DNA from: Furcasterigmium furcatum
Taxonomy: Eukaryota > Ascomycota > Sordariomycetes > Glomerellales > Plectosphaerellaceae
Direction: 5' to 3'
DNA: 64,000 bases
Assembly (NCBI GenBank): GCA_001599815.1
Contig: BCIA01000002.1
Span: 5,243,626 to 5,307,625, forward strand
The notes below the pieces were generated by a model. It ran no database searches and was not told where the DNA came from. It saw only the letters and a program-made list of their open reading frames with translations. This document shows positions 21,135 to 31,495 of the stretch, piece by piece (within the stretch, counting starts at the first letter, position 1; the number at the start of each line of letters is the position of its first letter). A program made the position numbers and the translations under genes.

Positions 21135-22265
21135 CTACTTGGCCGCAAACAACTTGGCCAGCCCATCCACCGCAATGTTTCCTCCGCTGAAGACGATGCC
21201 GAGGTCCCATCCCTCCGGGCCAGCCTCCCGCTCAACCATGGCCCTGAAGTCCTCGTTAAACAGGGCAACCGCCAACGGCACAGCAGCACTCGGCTCAATG
21301 ACGAGCTTGAACCGCTCCAGCACCAACCTCAGCGCAGCGATGATCTCCTCCTCCGAGACGGAGAACATCCCACTCACCAGGCGGCGCTCATAGATGACCC
21401 CCCACGGATGCACACCCACTGGCGTCCGCAGCCCGTCAGCGACGGTCAGGGTCTTGACGCTCTCGATGCGTTTGCCGGCCTCGTATCCCCTCTTCCCGTC
21501 GTCGGCACCCTCAAACTCCGGCTCGGAGCCGAACACCCGGATGCCCGTCCCCTCGCAGCTGAGCGCCACGCCCGAGAGCATACCGCCGCCGCCGCACGGC
21601 GTCATGATCGCATCTAGCTCCTTCGCCTTTCCGCCGGAAGACACCATGATCTCCTTCGCCTGCTCCTGCAGCTCGAGGCCCAGCGTCCCCTGGCCAAGCA
21701 TGATATCCGGGTGGTCATACGGCGGCACGAGCCTTGCGCCCGTATCGGCGATTACCTGTGCGGCGACGGCCTCACGCTCCGTGCTCGTGCTGCCGCTGAA
21801 CAGAACGGTGGCGCCGTAGCCCTTGGTAGCGGCGATCTTGTTCGGGATGGAGATGGAGGGCATGACGATGTACGCGGGGATGCCGCTCTCGCGGGCGGCC
21901 AGGGACAGGGCCTGGGCGTGGTTGCCGGAGCTGTGGGTGACGACGCCCTTCTCCTTTCCGCCGCCCTCGAGCCAGCCGGGCTCGCGCTTCAGGCGCTCGA
22001 TGGCGTGGAAGGCGCCACGGGCTTTGAAGGCGCCGATGCGCTGGAGGTTCTCGCACTTGAAGTAGAGGCGGAGGACGGGCTTGGCGGGGGTGCGGCCCTC
22101 CCAGGCCGTGCCTGCGAGGGATGCCGGGTCCCGAGGCGTCGATGCCAGCTCGGTCAGGGTTTTGTTGGTCAGGACTGGCGTGCGGTGGACGAGGTCCTTG
22201 ATGAGCCCGTGAGCCTCGATGACCGAGTCCCTGGTCAGGGGAGGACAGGTTGAGAGATCGGCCAT
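21135..22265 (-). CDS. PLP-dependent serine/threonine dehydratase or serine racemase-like enzyme
   Basis: An intronless 376-codon gene of fold type II PLP enzymes. The Schiff-base lysine is K81 in RIGAFKARGAFHAI. HSSGNHAQALSLAA and the glycine loop TPCGGGGMLSGVAL bind the cofactor, and FSGGNIAVDGL closes the C-terminus. It lacks the C-terminal ACT domain of biosynthetic threonine deaminase, so it belongs with catabolic threonine dehydratase, serine racemase and yeast SRY1 (threo-3-hydroxyaspartate ammonia-lyase). I cannot separate these activities by eye. Its start lies 559 bp from the divergent methyltransferase gene, so the two share one upstream region. The 3' end converges on the amidohydrolase gene. 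Confidence 0.9.
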   Translation of the reverse strand: MADLSTCPPLTRDSVIEAHGLIKDLVHRTPVLTNKTLTELASTPRDPASLAGTAWEGRTPAKPVLRLYFKCENLQRIGAFKARGAFHAIERLKREPGWLEGGGKEKGVVTHSSGNHAQALSLAARESGIPAYIVMPSISIPNKIAATKGYGATVLFSGSTSTEREAVAAQVIADTGARLVPPYDHPDIMLGQGTLGLELQEQAKEIMVSSGGKAKELDAIMTPCGGGGMLSGVALSCEGTGIRVFGSEPEFEGADDGKRGYEAGKRIESVKTLTVADGLRTPVGVHPWGVIYERRLVSGMFSVSEEEIIAALRLVLERFKLVIEPSAAVPLAVALFNEDFRAMVEREAGPEGWDLGIVFSGGNIAVDGLAKLFAAK

Positions 22266-22824
22266 GGTGGGTGATGAGAAGGATGTGAGGATGTGGCTTC
22301 GATGCCCGCGATCCTTGGTTTAAGTATGGAGGGGATGAGATGTGAGGTTTGTGTGAGGATGAGTCGTTCGCCTTCTCCGGCTTTCGGTCGTGGTCGAGAC
22401 CGGCGGCTCAAGACTTCTCTCGGGGCCTTGGCGGGCCTTAGTGTCGACATTTAGGGCGCGTTACGGCGCCGTTCAGGGCTCGGCTTCTGCCCTCAGCGTG
22501 CCGACTCATGCCGTTCGCCGGCCTTTTAGGGAGGTTGACCGAAGACATATGATTTTGTGACGCAGGCTGAAAAACTGAGGTTATAACTTCTGCGAATAAC
22601 AGAGTCATCATTCAGACCGCGGATTCAGGGGCTTTGGCGAAGGTCGATGACTTCGAAACCGAGAATAGGGGCTTCGGGCCGGATGTCGACCCCGGGTTTC
22701 GGCCGAATGGCGGGGTAAGCGTTCACTACTGTACTAGTAGAAGTAGAGAAGGAGCATGAGCTACCAGCAAACGAAATCTCACCATCTACAACTCAACTCT
22801 ACACCTCATCCCATCGATCCAGCC
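22266..22824. promoter_or_regulatory. Shared divergent upstream region
   Basis: 559 bp between the starts of the leftward dehydratase-like gene and the rightward methyltransferase gene. It must contain both promoters unless an upstream ATG at 22756 is used for the right-hand gene. I see no diagnostic binding site. Confidence 0.4.
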
Positions 22825-23812
22825 ATGTCGGATAAAGACTCAACCAAACTCTCTGACACCTTCTCCGCCCAGCCTCTCTCCGCCCACGGTGACAGGTGGT
22901 CCGCCCTGTGGAACGAGTCCTACACACCCTGGGACCGAGGCGGCCCCTCACTCGCCCTCTACGATGCCCTACTCTCTCGCGCAGACCTCATCCCACCAGC
23001 CGTGAACCTCGCAGCTCTCGAGAGCCCAGACACCTCGACTGTGAGGCCCAGAGCCCTTGTGCCGGGCTGTGGCAGGGGACATGACGCCCTCCTCCTCGCC
23101 GCCATGGGCTATGACGCCGTCGGGCTTGACTTTGCGCCCCTCGCCATGAAGGAGGCTGCGGAGAATGAAAAAGCCGTCACCGAGGCCCTGGAAGAGGGAA
23201 AGCCTGAAGCCGCCGTCTACCGGGCCAGAGAGGGTGTCAAGAACCGCGGCAAGGTCACCTGGGTGGCGGGTGATTTCTTCGACGATGCCTGGTTGGAGGC
23301 TGCTGGGCTGGACAAGGACGTCAAGTTCGACGTGATATTTGACTATACCGTACGTCTGCCTATGCCCCCATCTAGTGTGCTGGAAGAAGACCATGCAAAA
23401 TATGCCTCGCTTTGTATGCAAACCAAACACTGGCTAAACCACCCCTCAGTTCCTCTGCGCCCTGCCGCCCTCGGCCCGCTCGAAATGGGCTGCTCGCATG
23501 TCCAACCTCCTCAACCCGCGCACCGGCCGGCTCGTGTGCCTCGAGTTCCCCTCCGGCAAGCCGTTGACCGAGCCTGGCCCTCCCTGGGGCCTCACGCCGG
23601 AAATCTACCTCGCCCTCTTTGCCAGGCCGGGCGAGGACATCGCCTTCGACAGTGAGGGACGCCCCGAGATCCCCGAGGAGAAGACCGCCGCTGCCCTGGA
23701 GCGGTTGGAGCTCATCAAGCCAGCAAGGACGCACCGGGCAGGGACCAACGAAGACGGAACCGTGCGAGACTGGCTCCACGTCTGGAAGCATGTCGGTACC
23801 GCCCAAGCATAG
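22825..23812 (+). CDS. SAM-dependent methyltransferase, TPMT/thiol methyltransferase type
   Basis: Exons 22825-23349 and 23450-23812 with a 100-bp intron (GTACGT...CTCAG) give 295 residues. An in-frame ATG at 22756 would add 23 residues; I chose 22825 because its context (GCCATGTC) is better and it begins just before the conserved WSALWNESYTPWDRGGPSLA block. The SAM motif I is LVPGCGRGHDALLLAAMGYD followed by VGLDFAP; motif II ends KFDVIFDYT at the splice site, and FLCALPPSARSKWAARM continues the family pattern. Related fungal and plant enzymes methylate thiols, thiocyanate or halides. Here the substrate is unknown. The 3' end is only 41 bp from the convergent OTU gene. Confidence 0.9.
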
Positions 23813-23853
23813 ATAGCTAGTATCCATACCTAGGCTAGATGTGTGGCACCTGC

Positions 23854-24798
23854 TCAAGCACCCGCCTTCCGCAGCGAATTGTAGTGCTCGCCGAGCCCGT
23901 ACCCGTGTCGATAGAACGCAAGCCACACCTTCTCCGGCTCTTCCTCCCTCTCCCCCGGCGGCTCGATCTTCTCCGTCCGCCCATCCTGCACCACGCGGAT
24001 CTCAACCCCGTACCTCGCCGCCAGCGCCGCCAGCTCCAGCTGCCCACCCCACTCCGCCGTCTCCCGGATCTTGGCCAGGTACCCCTCGAGCCCCTCCTCC
24101 AGGAACGGCGCGAAATCATCCGGGTGCGCCTCCATCCACGAAGCCGCGGCGCGCCGCACGAGCTGGTACGGGAAGAACCTCTTGATCTCGCCCTCGTCCT
24201 CCGTCAGCGGGATCTCCAGCTGCCGCAGCTGGTCCGCCACCGCCGAGAAGAGACAGTGCCCGTCGGGCCGGATATCCTTCTCCACGAGCGAGTTCGCCTT
24301 GAACACCTCGCTCATGTACTTCTTCTCCAGCCCTCGGTGGTCCGTCATGTTCGACGCCTCCTCCTCCGCCTTGGCCGCCGCGGCCTCCTGCTCCGCGGCG
24401 CGGCGAGCGAGGCGCTCCTTCTGCCGGTTCCTCTTCTTGCCGCCCTGCTGGGCCTCTTCCTGCGCCTTTGTTTCCGCCGGGCTCGATGCCGGTTCGTCCG
24501 CGAGGGATGTATCGTTCAGCTGCGTCGCGATACCGTCGGCTGCGTCGCTGTTCGTCTGCTCGGGCTCGTCTGCTTCGTGGTCGGACGCCCGTCCCTCGCC
24601 GGCCGCCTGGGCGAGTTCCTCGGCCTGGCGCTCCTTGAGTTGCCGCTCGATCTCGGCACACTCGTCATTGACGCCCTTGCGCGTCTTCTTGGTCGCGTTC
24701 TTCTTCTTGCTTGTGATGCGCGCAACCAGGTCCCGCTGCTCTTTGCGGTGCCGTGCCTGGATTTGCTCCAGGGTTTCGGCGGCCTTGGACTCGTCCAT
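23854..24798 (-). CDS. OTU2: OTU-domain deubiquitinase (OTUD6B/yeast Otu2 type)
   Basis: A 314-codon intronless frame from ATG 24798. The N-terminus MDESKAAETLEQIQARHRKE with following Lys/Glu-rich coiled coil matches the start of human OTUD6B and yeast Otu2, which is why I chose this ATG although the frame is open to 25023. The OTU catalytic motif is DIRPDGHCLFSAVADQL (D179, C182), and the C-terminal catalytic histidine is H305 in GEHYNSL, preceded by VWLAFYRHGYG. The family is a cysteine protease that removes ubiquitin; yeast Otu2 acts on ribosomes (deubiquitination of a 40S subunit protein), so a translation-linked role is likely. A long charged helix at residues about 110-150 (QKERLARRAAEQEAA) is typical. 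Confidence 0.92.
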   Translation of the reverse strand: MDESKAAETLEQIQARHRKEQRDLVARITSKKKNATKKTRKGVNDECAEIERQLKERQAEELAQAAGEGRASDHEADEPEQTNSDAADGIATQLNDTSLADEPASSPAETKAQEEAQQGGKKRNRQKERLARRAAEQEAAAAKAEEEASNMTDHRGLEKKYMSEVFKANSLVEKDIRPDGHCLFSAVADQLRQLEIPLTEDEGEIKRFFPYQLVRRAAASWMEAHPDDFAPFLEEGLEGYLAKIRETAEWGGQLELAALAARYGVEIRVVQDGRTEKIEPPGEREEEPEKVWLAFYRHGYGLGEHYNSLRKAGA

Positions 24799-25490
24799 GT
24801 CGGCGTCTAGGGACAGTGAACGCAGCTGGAGACGATGTGATTCTGCGATTGGCTCCGGCCTTGCTGTAAATGCGTGAGGGCTCGAGTTGGCGGTGTTTGA
24901 GTGTAAAGCAAGTTCGTCGGAAGTTTCAGAGGGTGGAAAGGAAGGAATGGCGGGGCAATCCGGTCGTGTCGCGCGCCAGTGACCGACGGAGCTTATTTTT
25001 ACTACCCCGCCATCCATGTTCACCGAGTCCCTGAACCGCAGTCTCGGTCACCGATAGTTCACCAGCACAGAAGTCGACATTTCAACGTGCACCACGGCTG
25101 CTGGCCAAAAGAGAACTGCAGAGATATGTCCAGAGCTTTTCAGACCCCAGCCCGCCTTGATGTATAAGCTATGGAAACATGGTGTCGTGATGTCGTCCAA
25201 CATCAGTGGTCGGTCCATCGAGACGCAAGCGCCTCAGGATCCATATGTATATATAACAAAGAGGAAGATGGAAACAAGTCTTCAAAGATAGTCACAAGAC
25301 AAAACTGCCTTGCCAGCTTCTGCGGCCCCGTGGCTCGCTTGTTACGCTGGCTGAAATTTTCAAAACTCCTTGACCCCCCTGCCGACCTTGAGGTCTATCA
25401 GTTTATACACTTTTACCGGTCCAAGAATTTATACAAGGAATGTGATTCCTGGATGCTTGCACTTCCGGGACCGAGGCCTGTCACGCGAGA
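24799..25490. other. Intergenic
   Basis: About 690 bp between two leftward genes: upstream sequence of the OTU gene and 3' sequence of the apsA-type gene. AT-richer patches near 25220-25440 are consistent with a 3' untranslated region. Nothing else seen. Confidence 0.5.
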
Positions 25491-28400
25491 TCAGAACCCC
25501 TTGAAGGGATCATCACGGAAGAAGTCCTCCTCTCCCGCTGTCCGACTGCCGCCATAGTAGTCCTCGGTGCCGCGGGTCCCGCGCGAGTTGTAGCTGTCGC
25601 GATGGCGGCTTCGGCTCGCCCTTCTGCGCATCTCCTTGCTGCGACGCCTGGCTCGGTATCGGTGCTCGTCCTGCTCATCGGGATCCCCGTCAAACTGGGA
25701 GAACGCCAGCGGGCTGATGAACGCCTCCATGCGCATAGTCCCAATGGCGTCGAAGAAGTTGCTGGGGCGGGAAGACGCCTCGGACGTTCGCTGAGACCCA
25801 GCAGTGCTCATGCCCCAGCTGGGACCACCGCTTGAGGCTTGAGACTGGTGAGATTGATAGATGTCCGACGACCCAGCAGTGCCGACGCTGTTGCCGGCGT
25901 TGCTATTTGTGTAGCTGTGGCTTGCCGATGTCACCGCCGGCCCTGAGAAGCCACGGAATGATAGAGGAGGAGGTACGTGCCCCCCTGTATTGCTGCGTTT
26001 ACGGCCATGTACCATGGCTTGATTCGATCGCTCATGGAAGCGGGGAATGAAAGGTGGCTCGGCTGCCTCCCCGGATCGCTCACGTTGGTGGTGGCTGCTT
26101 ATCTCGGGCATGGGCGGGAAAGGTTCATGCTGCCTGAAGCTCGAGATTTCTCCAATTGAAGAGGGCGGCGCACTCGGGTTGTTGGGCAGCCCTGGGAGGC
26201 CGGGAGGAGCTGTGTTCTTGAATGATGGAGCCTTGCTCTTTGTCAGGCGAATCGAGTCGCGGATGCCCGTCTTCTTCCTTGCCGCAGGGGCCGGCATCTC
26301 AAAGTCAGGCGCAATCGTCTTCGGAGGTGGAGGCGCTGCGATGATTTCCGGCACAGCCTGCTGGGAGTGCGCGAGGAACGAAAGTGCCGTCAGCCAGATG
26401 TAGTGGCGCTCCGAGGAGGTAGCCGTGAACTTGAGTGCCCGCTGCGGCGTGAGGATCAGGATAGACCTGTTGAAGAGTGCTGGACATCCCTTGGGAACAG
26501 GATTGTCATCTTTCACATCCAGAACGGATTGGATTGTCACTGCGCTTGAGGTCAGCCTGCTCCATGTGGACGGGAGCACCTGGAACGACTTACGCTTCCG
26601 GCCCGTCTTGCCCATCAGCGCACTGCCCGACGAGGGCTGCTTGCTGCTCCACAGAATAGCTCGCTCGTACGGAGCCAGCCAGACCCATCTCTTGTGGCGG
26701 TCGTTGCTGTTGTCGTCCTTGCTGTTGGATTCCGGCACGCCGAACGACTTGCGCCTACGCACATATTTGAACATCCACTCGCCAACCATGGTCTGGGCGA
26801 TTGCGTCAACGACTCCAGTCGTTGCAGAGGCAGGAGCAGGCGCAGGAACGCTTGCAACCGAGTTGTAATCTGTCGTGTTCGTGCGGTAAGTCTGAGCCGT
26901 CGTGGCAGAAGGCTGCGACCGGTGGGACGTCTTGTAACGACCGCGGCTGTATTCTGAGGGCAAACGGGGGCTGGTGATATCGTTCTGGGGAAGTGGCGGC
27001 AAACCTGGGCTTTCCGGAGCCTCTGTCGTCTCGGAGAAAGGCGGCGGAGAGCGGCTGCCCTGGCGCCTGTATCTCTGGTTCCTGGGCAGCGCGGCAGCCG
27101 AACGAACCTTGCGGATGCTGTTGGCCCGGTAGTGACTACGTCCACTACCGCGTCGATGCCACGACTCGCCTCTCGACGGACTTCTCTGGCCGTCGCTTGG
27201 GGCACTCGCACTGATCGGCGGTCTCCTGGAGCTGGCTCGCGTGGGGATGGGGAACGGAGGGTCGTGAACCTCTGGCCAGCTCGGACTCCTTGCTCGGCCT
27301 TGGTGGCTGGCGATGCCGCTCTGAATCAGGGCAGCTTTCCTCATGCCGTTTGGCCTGCCGCCGCTGGGTCCTGCCATGGACTTATCATAGCTGCGGCGCC
27401 ATGTCTTCTGGAGCGAGGGGCGCTCCGGCTCGTCCTCTTCCTTGATCATCTCCTTGCTTTCCAGGCTAAAGCTGTAGCTTTCAGTGCCCAGTGCCTTGAC
27501 CGAGCTTCTGGGAAGGGCTGAGTTTCGGAGGGTCGTTGATTCGGGGCCAGGCACGTTGCTCGACGACCGCTTAGGCCGTACGACGCCGGACTTCGGCCGT
27601 TGTTGTTCAGGAGCAGAGAGCGGTGTCTGATATTCAGTGTCGCTCAGATCAACATCGCCGAACTCCTCCGCCTCATCAGAGCTGTTTACATCAAACCCAG
27701 CAAACAGGCTGCTGATCCGATGAGGACGCCGCATGGGCGCTTTCTGGCTCGACAAGGGGCCGTCGTCGTTGTTACCGGGGTAAGCATCTCGAGGCACATC
27801 GTCCGCGAAACCAGCAGCAGCATCTGATGCCCCACCAGAGAAAGTGGGCGAGACGGGAGGAATAGGAGGCGGTGGCGATGATGGCATTTCTGCTATGCTT
27901 CGCTTTGATGTCAACCTCCGGGGGTTTCTCGGTGGTAGGTTGCTAGGAACTGGGGTAAAGTCATTGGTCGCGTCTTCCGGTGTGGTGGTCTGAGGGTTGG
28001 GAGACGCAGGCCGGGATGTGATGGCTTCGGGCCGGAGGTGGAGAGGGAGCTGGGCCAGTCGTCGATCTATGCGGATCTCTTCTGTCTGCACTGCGACAGA
28101 ACTGGTGGGCGCCTGGGGCGCGATGAGAGATACTTGACAGCCAACATCCTTGTTGTAGAGGGGAAGGCGAGGCTCCCGAGGGGTGGTAGGACGACTGGTT
28201 GGTGGGATGACGCTGATGCTTGGGATGGGTAGTTGTGGCATGGGCTGGAAGGGGGGTAGCGGTGGTGGGCGTTGAGGCTCCTCTGGCTCCTCAGTTTGAG
28301 TGGCTGCTGATACCATCGGAGGGGGTGGAGGGGCCTTCTCTGGCGGCGGCGGTGTCAGTGATCGATATGGTGATACTGGAGTCTTCGGGGGGCTGAGGGG

Positions 28401-29771
28401 TTCCTCAAGAGTCTGAGAGGCAGCAGAGACCATGATCTGGTGAGCGCGAGCAGGAGGTTCGATCGAAAGCGGCCTGTTCGGATGAACCCTCTTGCGACGC
28501 TGGTTTGCCTCGATTTCGAGCTCTACTCTGGGAGGGCTCTCCAATGCGGCAAGCGGCTCAACCTTTGTCTCCTGGGGTGACGCAGGCTTGGAGGGCTCGA
28601 GCTTGGGAGACGGAGGAGGTGAGAATTGTATGCCGGTGTCGACGTAGGTAGCTTTGGGGACGGGCTGAGATGGCTCATCTTCGCTTTCGCGAAGTCCGTC
28701 CTCGAGTGCCTCCAGGACCGGCTCATTCACCCAGACCTTGCCTCGAGCAACACTTCCCGGTCGCTTGAGGCTCTCGACACTAATGTTTCGGCGGTGGAAC
28801 CTCGAAGCCGCGCTGTCGCGGCTGAAATTGCGGGTGTGGCGATTGTTTGACAGCACACTTTCGCGGCCGCCGTCATCGGTGTGCCAGTCGTCGTCGCCGT
28901 CGAGATTGAGCTCGTCCGCCAGTGAGTTCCCATTGCCCTTTCCAGGGCTCGGGACAACGGAAAAGCGCAAACTTCCCGTCATGCTCATCGTGCGGACACT
29001 TTCGTTGTCTTTGCCAGCCTCTTCAACCTCACTCTCGGGGTGATGAGCGCCGTGGCCGTTGACTTGGGTATCTTGATAAGCCGCGACCTCGTCAAGAAGC
29101 ACCTTGAGTCGGCTCTCCGCGACATGAACCTTGCGCTCAAATTTGCGTCGTTCCTCCTCCCACGTCTCCTTTTCTTGCGTCCACAGATCATGCACCCTCT
29201 GAGAGTCTTGTTCTTGGTGGCGAATCTTCTTTTGCGCAGCTTCCAGACGCTTCCGTGCGTCGGCACTGGAGTCGACGGCCTCATCACGTTCACGGGACAA
29301 TTCGCTGAGGGCCGAAGAAGATCCGCCCTCGAGCAGCTGCAATTGCCTTTTCAGTGACCGACCCTCCTTGGAAGTACTGGCCAGGGTTTCCTCAAGGGCC
29401 TCCTTTTCTTCGCGTGACGTGTGCAAGGAAGTCTCGAGACCTTCGATGAGTTTGATTTTTTCTTCTTGATCGCGCCTGAGATTGAGGATCTCAGCCACGA
29501 GATTTGCGTGCAGTGTGGGCGTGAAGCGACGGGGGTCGAGCACGCTGATGCTTTCGTCGTGCGCGACATCTCTGGACGATCGCTTGGAGGCGCGGCCGCC
29601 TCTGTCGACAGCCTGAAAGGGGGGAGAAGAGCTCTTCGTTCCAGGGGGCGTAACCGAGCGCCGTGATCGTTTTGAGCCGCTTGAGGGGGTTCTGTAAGGA
29701 GTGTCTTGAGGTGTCGGGAGAGAGGCAGCGGCAGGGCCGCCATACTCGTCCTCGGTCTCCCAAACAGCCAT
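25491..29771 (-). CDS. apsA: ApsA/Num1-type cortical PH-domain protein for nuclear migration
   Basis: Exons 29771-26594 and 26539-25491 encode 1408 residues starting MAVWETEDEYGG. The intron (26540-26593, GTAAGT...GCGCAG) is 54 bp, a multiple of three with no stop, so the frame also reads through it. Splicing restores the expected RKLTIQSVLDVKDD. An N-terminal coiled coil covers residues about 85-235 (LRRDQEEKIKLIEGLETSL, WEEERRKFERKVHVAESRL). A long Pro/Ser-rich middle follows. A C-terminal Mcp5/Num1-type PH domain spans about 980-1118 (MVGEWMFKYVRRRKSFG, RHKRWVWLAPYERAILWS, ERHYIWLTALSFLAH). In Aspergillus nidulans ApsA sits at the cell cortex and anchors dynein for nuclear positioning; the PH domain binds membrane phosphoinositides in Num1. 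The tail is disordered. Confidence 0.93.
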   Translation of the reverse strand: MAVWETEDEYGGPAAASLPTPQDTPYRTPSSGSKRSRRSVTPPGTKSSSPPFQAVDRGGRASKRSSRDVAHDESISVLDPRRFTPTLHANLVAEILNLRRDQEEKIKLIEGLETSLHTSREEKEALEETLASTSKEGRSLKRQLQLLEGGSSSALSELSRERDEAVDSSADARKRLEAAQKKIRHQEQDSQRVHDLWTQEKETWEEERRKFERKVHVAESRLKVLLDEVAAYQDTQVNGHGAHHPESEVEEAGKDNESVRTMSMTGSLRFSVVPSPGKGNGNSLADELNLDGDDDWHTDDGGRESVLSNNRHTRNFSRDSAASRFHRRNISVESLKRPGSVARGKVWVNEPVLEALEDGLRESEDEPSQPVPKATYVDTGIQFSPPPSPKLEPSKPASPQETKVEPLAALESPPRVELEIEANQRRKRVHPNRPLSIEPPARAHQIMVSAASQTLEEPLSPPKTPVSPYRSLTPPPPEKAPPPPPMVSAATQTEEPEEPQRPPPLPPFQPMPQLPIPSISVIPPTSRPTTPREPRLPLYNKDVGCQVSLIAPQAPTSSVAVQTEEIRIDRRLAQLPLHLRPEAITSRPASPNPQTTTPEDATNDFTPVPSNLPPRNPRRLTSKRSIAEMPSSPPPPIPPVSPTFSGGASDAAAGFADDVPRDAYPGNNDDGPLSSQKAPMRRPHRISSLFAGFDVNSSDEAEEFGDVDLSDTEYQTPLSAPEQQRPKSGVVRPKRSSSNVPGPESTTLRNSALPRSSVKALGTESYSFSLESKEMIKEEDEPERPSLQKTWRRSYDKSMAGPSGGRPNGMRKAALIQSGIASHQGRARSPSWPEVHDPPFPIPTRASSRRPPISASAPSDGQRSPSRGESWHRRGSGRSHYRANSIRKVRSAAALPRNQRYRRQGSRSPPPFSETTEAPESPGLPPLPQNDITSPRLPSEYSRGRYKTSHRSQPSATTAQTYRTNTTDYNSVASVPAPAPASATTGVVDAIAQTMVGEWMFKYVRRRKSFGVPESNSKDDNSNDRHKRWVWLAPYERAILWSSKQPSSGSALMGKTGRKRKSFQVLPSTWSRLTSSAVTIQSVLDVKDDNPVPKGCPALFNRSILILTPQRALKFTATSSERHYIWLTALSFLAHSQQAVPEIIAAPPPPKTIAPDFEMPAPAARKKTGIRDSIRLTKSKAPSFKNTAPPGLPGLPNNPSAPPSSIGEISSFRQHEPFPPMPEISSHHQRERSGEAAEPPFIPRFHERSNQAMVHGRKRSNTGGHVPPPLSFRGFSGPAVTSASHSYTNSNAGNSVGTAGSSDIYQSHQSQASSGGPSWGMSTAGSQRTSEASSRPSNFFDAIGTMRMEAFISPLAFSQFDGDPDEQDEHRYRARRRSKEMRRRASRSRHRDSYNSRGTRGTEDYYGGSRTAGEEDFFRDDPFKGF

Positions 29772-31291
29772 TTTGGTTTGCCACGCCGTCGCGATCTTCG
29801 CGATGGGCAATGAGTTGGGCAGTTGACATCAATCAAAGAAGTCGAGGTAAATCCAGGACTGGTCACCGAGTCGAGGTGGGTGACATGAACGTTGCGCTCG
29901 GATCTCCAACGGTCCGGGGGGGTATAATGAGATGATGGGATCAAAGCACGGTGCCACAACGAAGATCCCTGCTACTGTCAATTATCGCACCGGACGAGAG
30001 ACGACGTGCCCAAGCGAAACTTAACGCATAAACATTAGCCGTTGCGATCAATAGTTAATTCTCCTTTGAGAAAACCGACTAGGGGCTTTTATTTCCCGAG
30101 GCAGATCATGGCGTGGCAAACGTACCTTAGGCTGTCATGAATCAAATGGGAGAACGGAGTCAATAGCACTTCGATCCTCGGATCCGACCTGCCAGCAGAA
30201 TTGTCAGCCCAAGTCCCAGACCCAATTGGTTTTGATGCCTCGATGGGCGCTGGGATCCGCCATTGGGAGGCATGATCTTACCTTGTTATCGCAAGGGTCA
30301 GGGGCGAGGCGGTCGTGAAACCCTCAATCCCGGATTCGAGACGCGGGCAATGAGAGGAGCTCGAAACAGCGTCGTCACGCGGCACTGTTTCTACGCCAGC
30401 ATATCTCTCTTAACAGAACAGATATTGGGGTGCTCCAGAGCAGCCAATGGTGCCGACTCTCGATCCAGGAGAGGTTCGATGGGCACTTCTGCGTGCGCTC
30501 AGGGAGCAATTCGGTTACTGAAGAGGATTGGTAGTGCGGTCGCGATCATCTATACGTCGGTAACGGGGGCATCAGCTTCATTTGTTCTTCGCCACGTCGA
30601 ACGTCTTCTACAACACACAGTATTCTTGAGCTGGTGGCGCAGGTGCAGCTGCAAGGTCCGAGACACGGGGACTTACAGGATGAAGTAAATTGGGCGGCGG
30701 CTGCTTGAAACGCCCGGGCAAGCCTACCCAGAAGTCGGAAGAAGAAAAACGTGCGCCTGCGGACAACGCCAACGAGGGGTATCAAGCCGATTGAGGACGT
30801 TCGGCGCGTCTCTTGAAGTCCGTCGGGTGCCGGGATGTGTATTCGAGGCGCAGGAGAGCTTTCAGGGGGCAGTCGTCTGTTGCACTGCCGTGATGTCGGA
30901 CGCTGAACCAAGACCACAGTCAAGACCTGGGCCGCTCTGGGATGCGCTTGCGAACAATGACCACCTTCGGTCAGGCGTTGGTGCTGGAGAAAGGAAAAAC
31001 CAAGGGGAAAGGAAAAAGAATGAGGAGGCTCTCGAACGGCGCTGGAGAACGATCCCAGGACCCAGGATGAGAGTGGGTGGACACAAGTCTGAACAAGACC
31101 CCAGACCGGTTATGTACTCCACTCCATCGAGCCGGGGTCCTCAGAGCCCGCACATGTACATTCACTTGTACCGGGCTCTCGTCTCCGTATCACTCCCTGT
31201 TCTGACAGGCACAAGACTCGGGATTGATGGTCCCAGCAAGACGGCCGAGGATTGCTGCGTCGTGTTCAAGTTGTACCCGTCCAGAAGCCTG

Positions 31292-31495
31292 ATGCCGAGT
31301 CCTCTTGGACTCATTGTAGCCACTTGTCTCCTGATTCTACCTGGGAGGGTCGCTTCTCGAGATCTCGACACCTGCAGCGCTCCAACTCGATGTCACCTCC
31401 ATTGGACAGGGACGCTTGTATCCTGCAGAACCGAGGCGCATTGCGACCAGTCGTTGGTATCGCCAGTCCACCCATCCTGCAAGAACAGGAGATAG
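31292..31495 (+). CDS. Candidate small secreted cysteine-rich peptide (hypothetical)
   Basis: A 67-codon frame starting MPSPLGLIVATCLLILPGRV. Residues 1-22 look like a signal peptide with a V-A-S cleavage site, and the remaining 45 residues hold five cysteines (C28, C34, C45, C51, C63) and end in a stop after CKNRR. I recognise no family. The frame is also open upstream, so the signal peptide may be accidental. It is listed because size, hydrophobic start and cysteine content match fungal secreted effectors or antimicrobial-type peptides. An odd number of mature cysteines and lack of any visible conservation argue against it. Confidence 0.2.
   Translation: MPSPLGLIVATCLLILPGRVASRDLDTCSAPTRCHLHWTGTLVSCRTEAHCDQSLVSPVHPSCKNRR

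Noticed and set aside
19102..24798. Secondary metabolite gene cluster
   Set aside because: Only tailoring-type enzymes are present; there is no polyketide synthase, NRPS, terpene cyclase, transporter or pathway regulator.
30325..30350. Possible tRNA T-arm (GGATTCGAGAC)
   Set aside because: Flanking bases do not pair into T, anticodon or acceptor stems.
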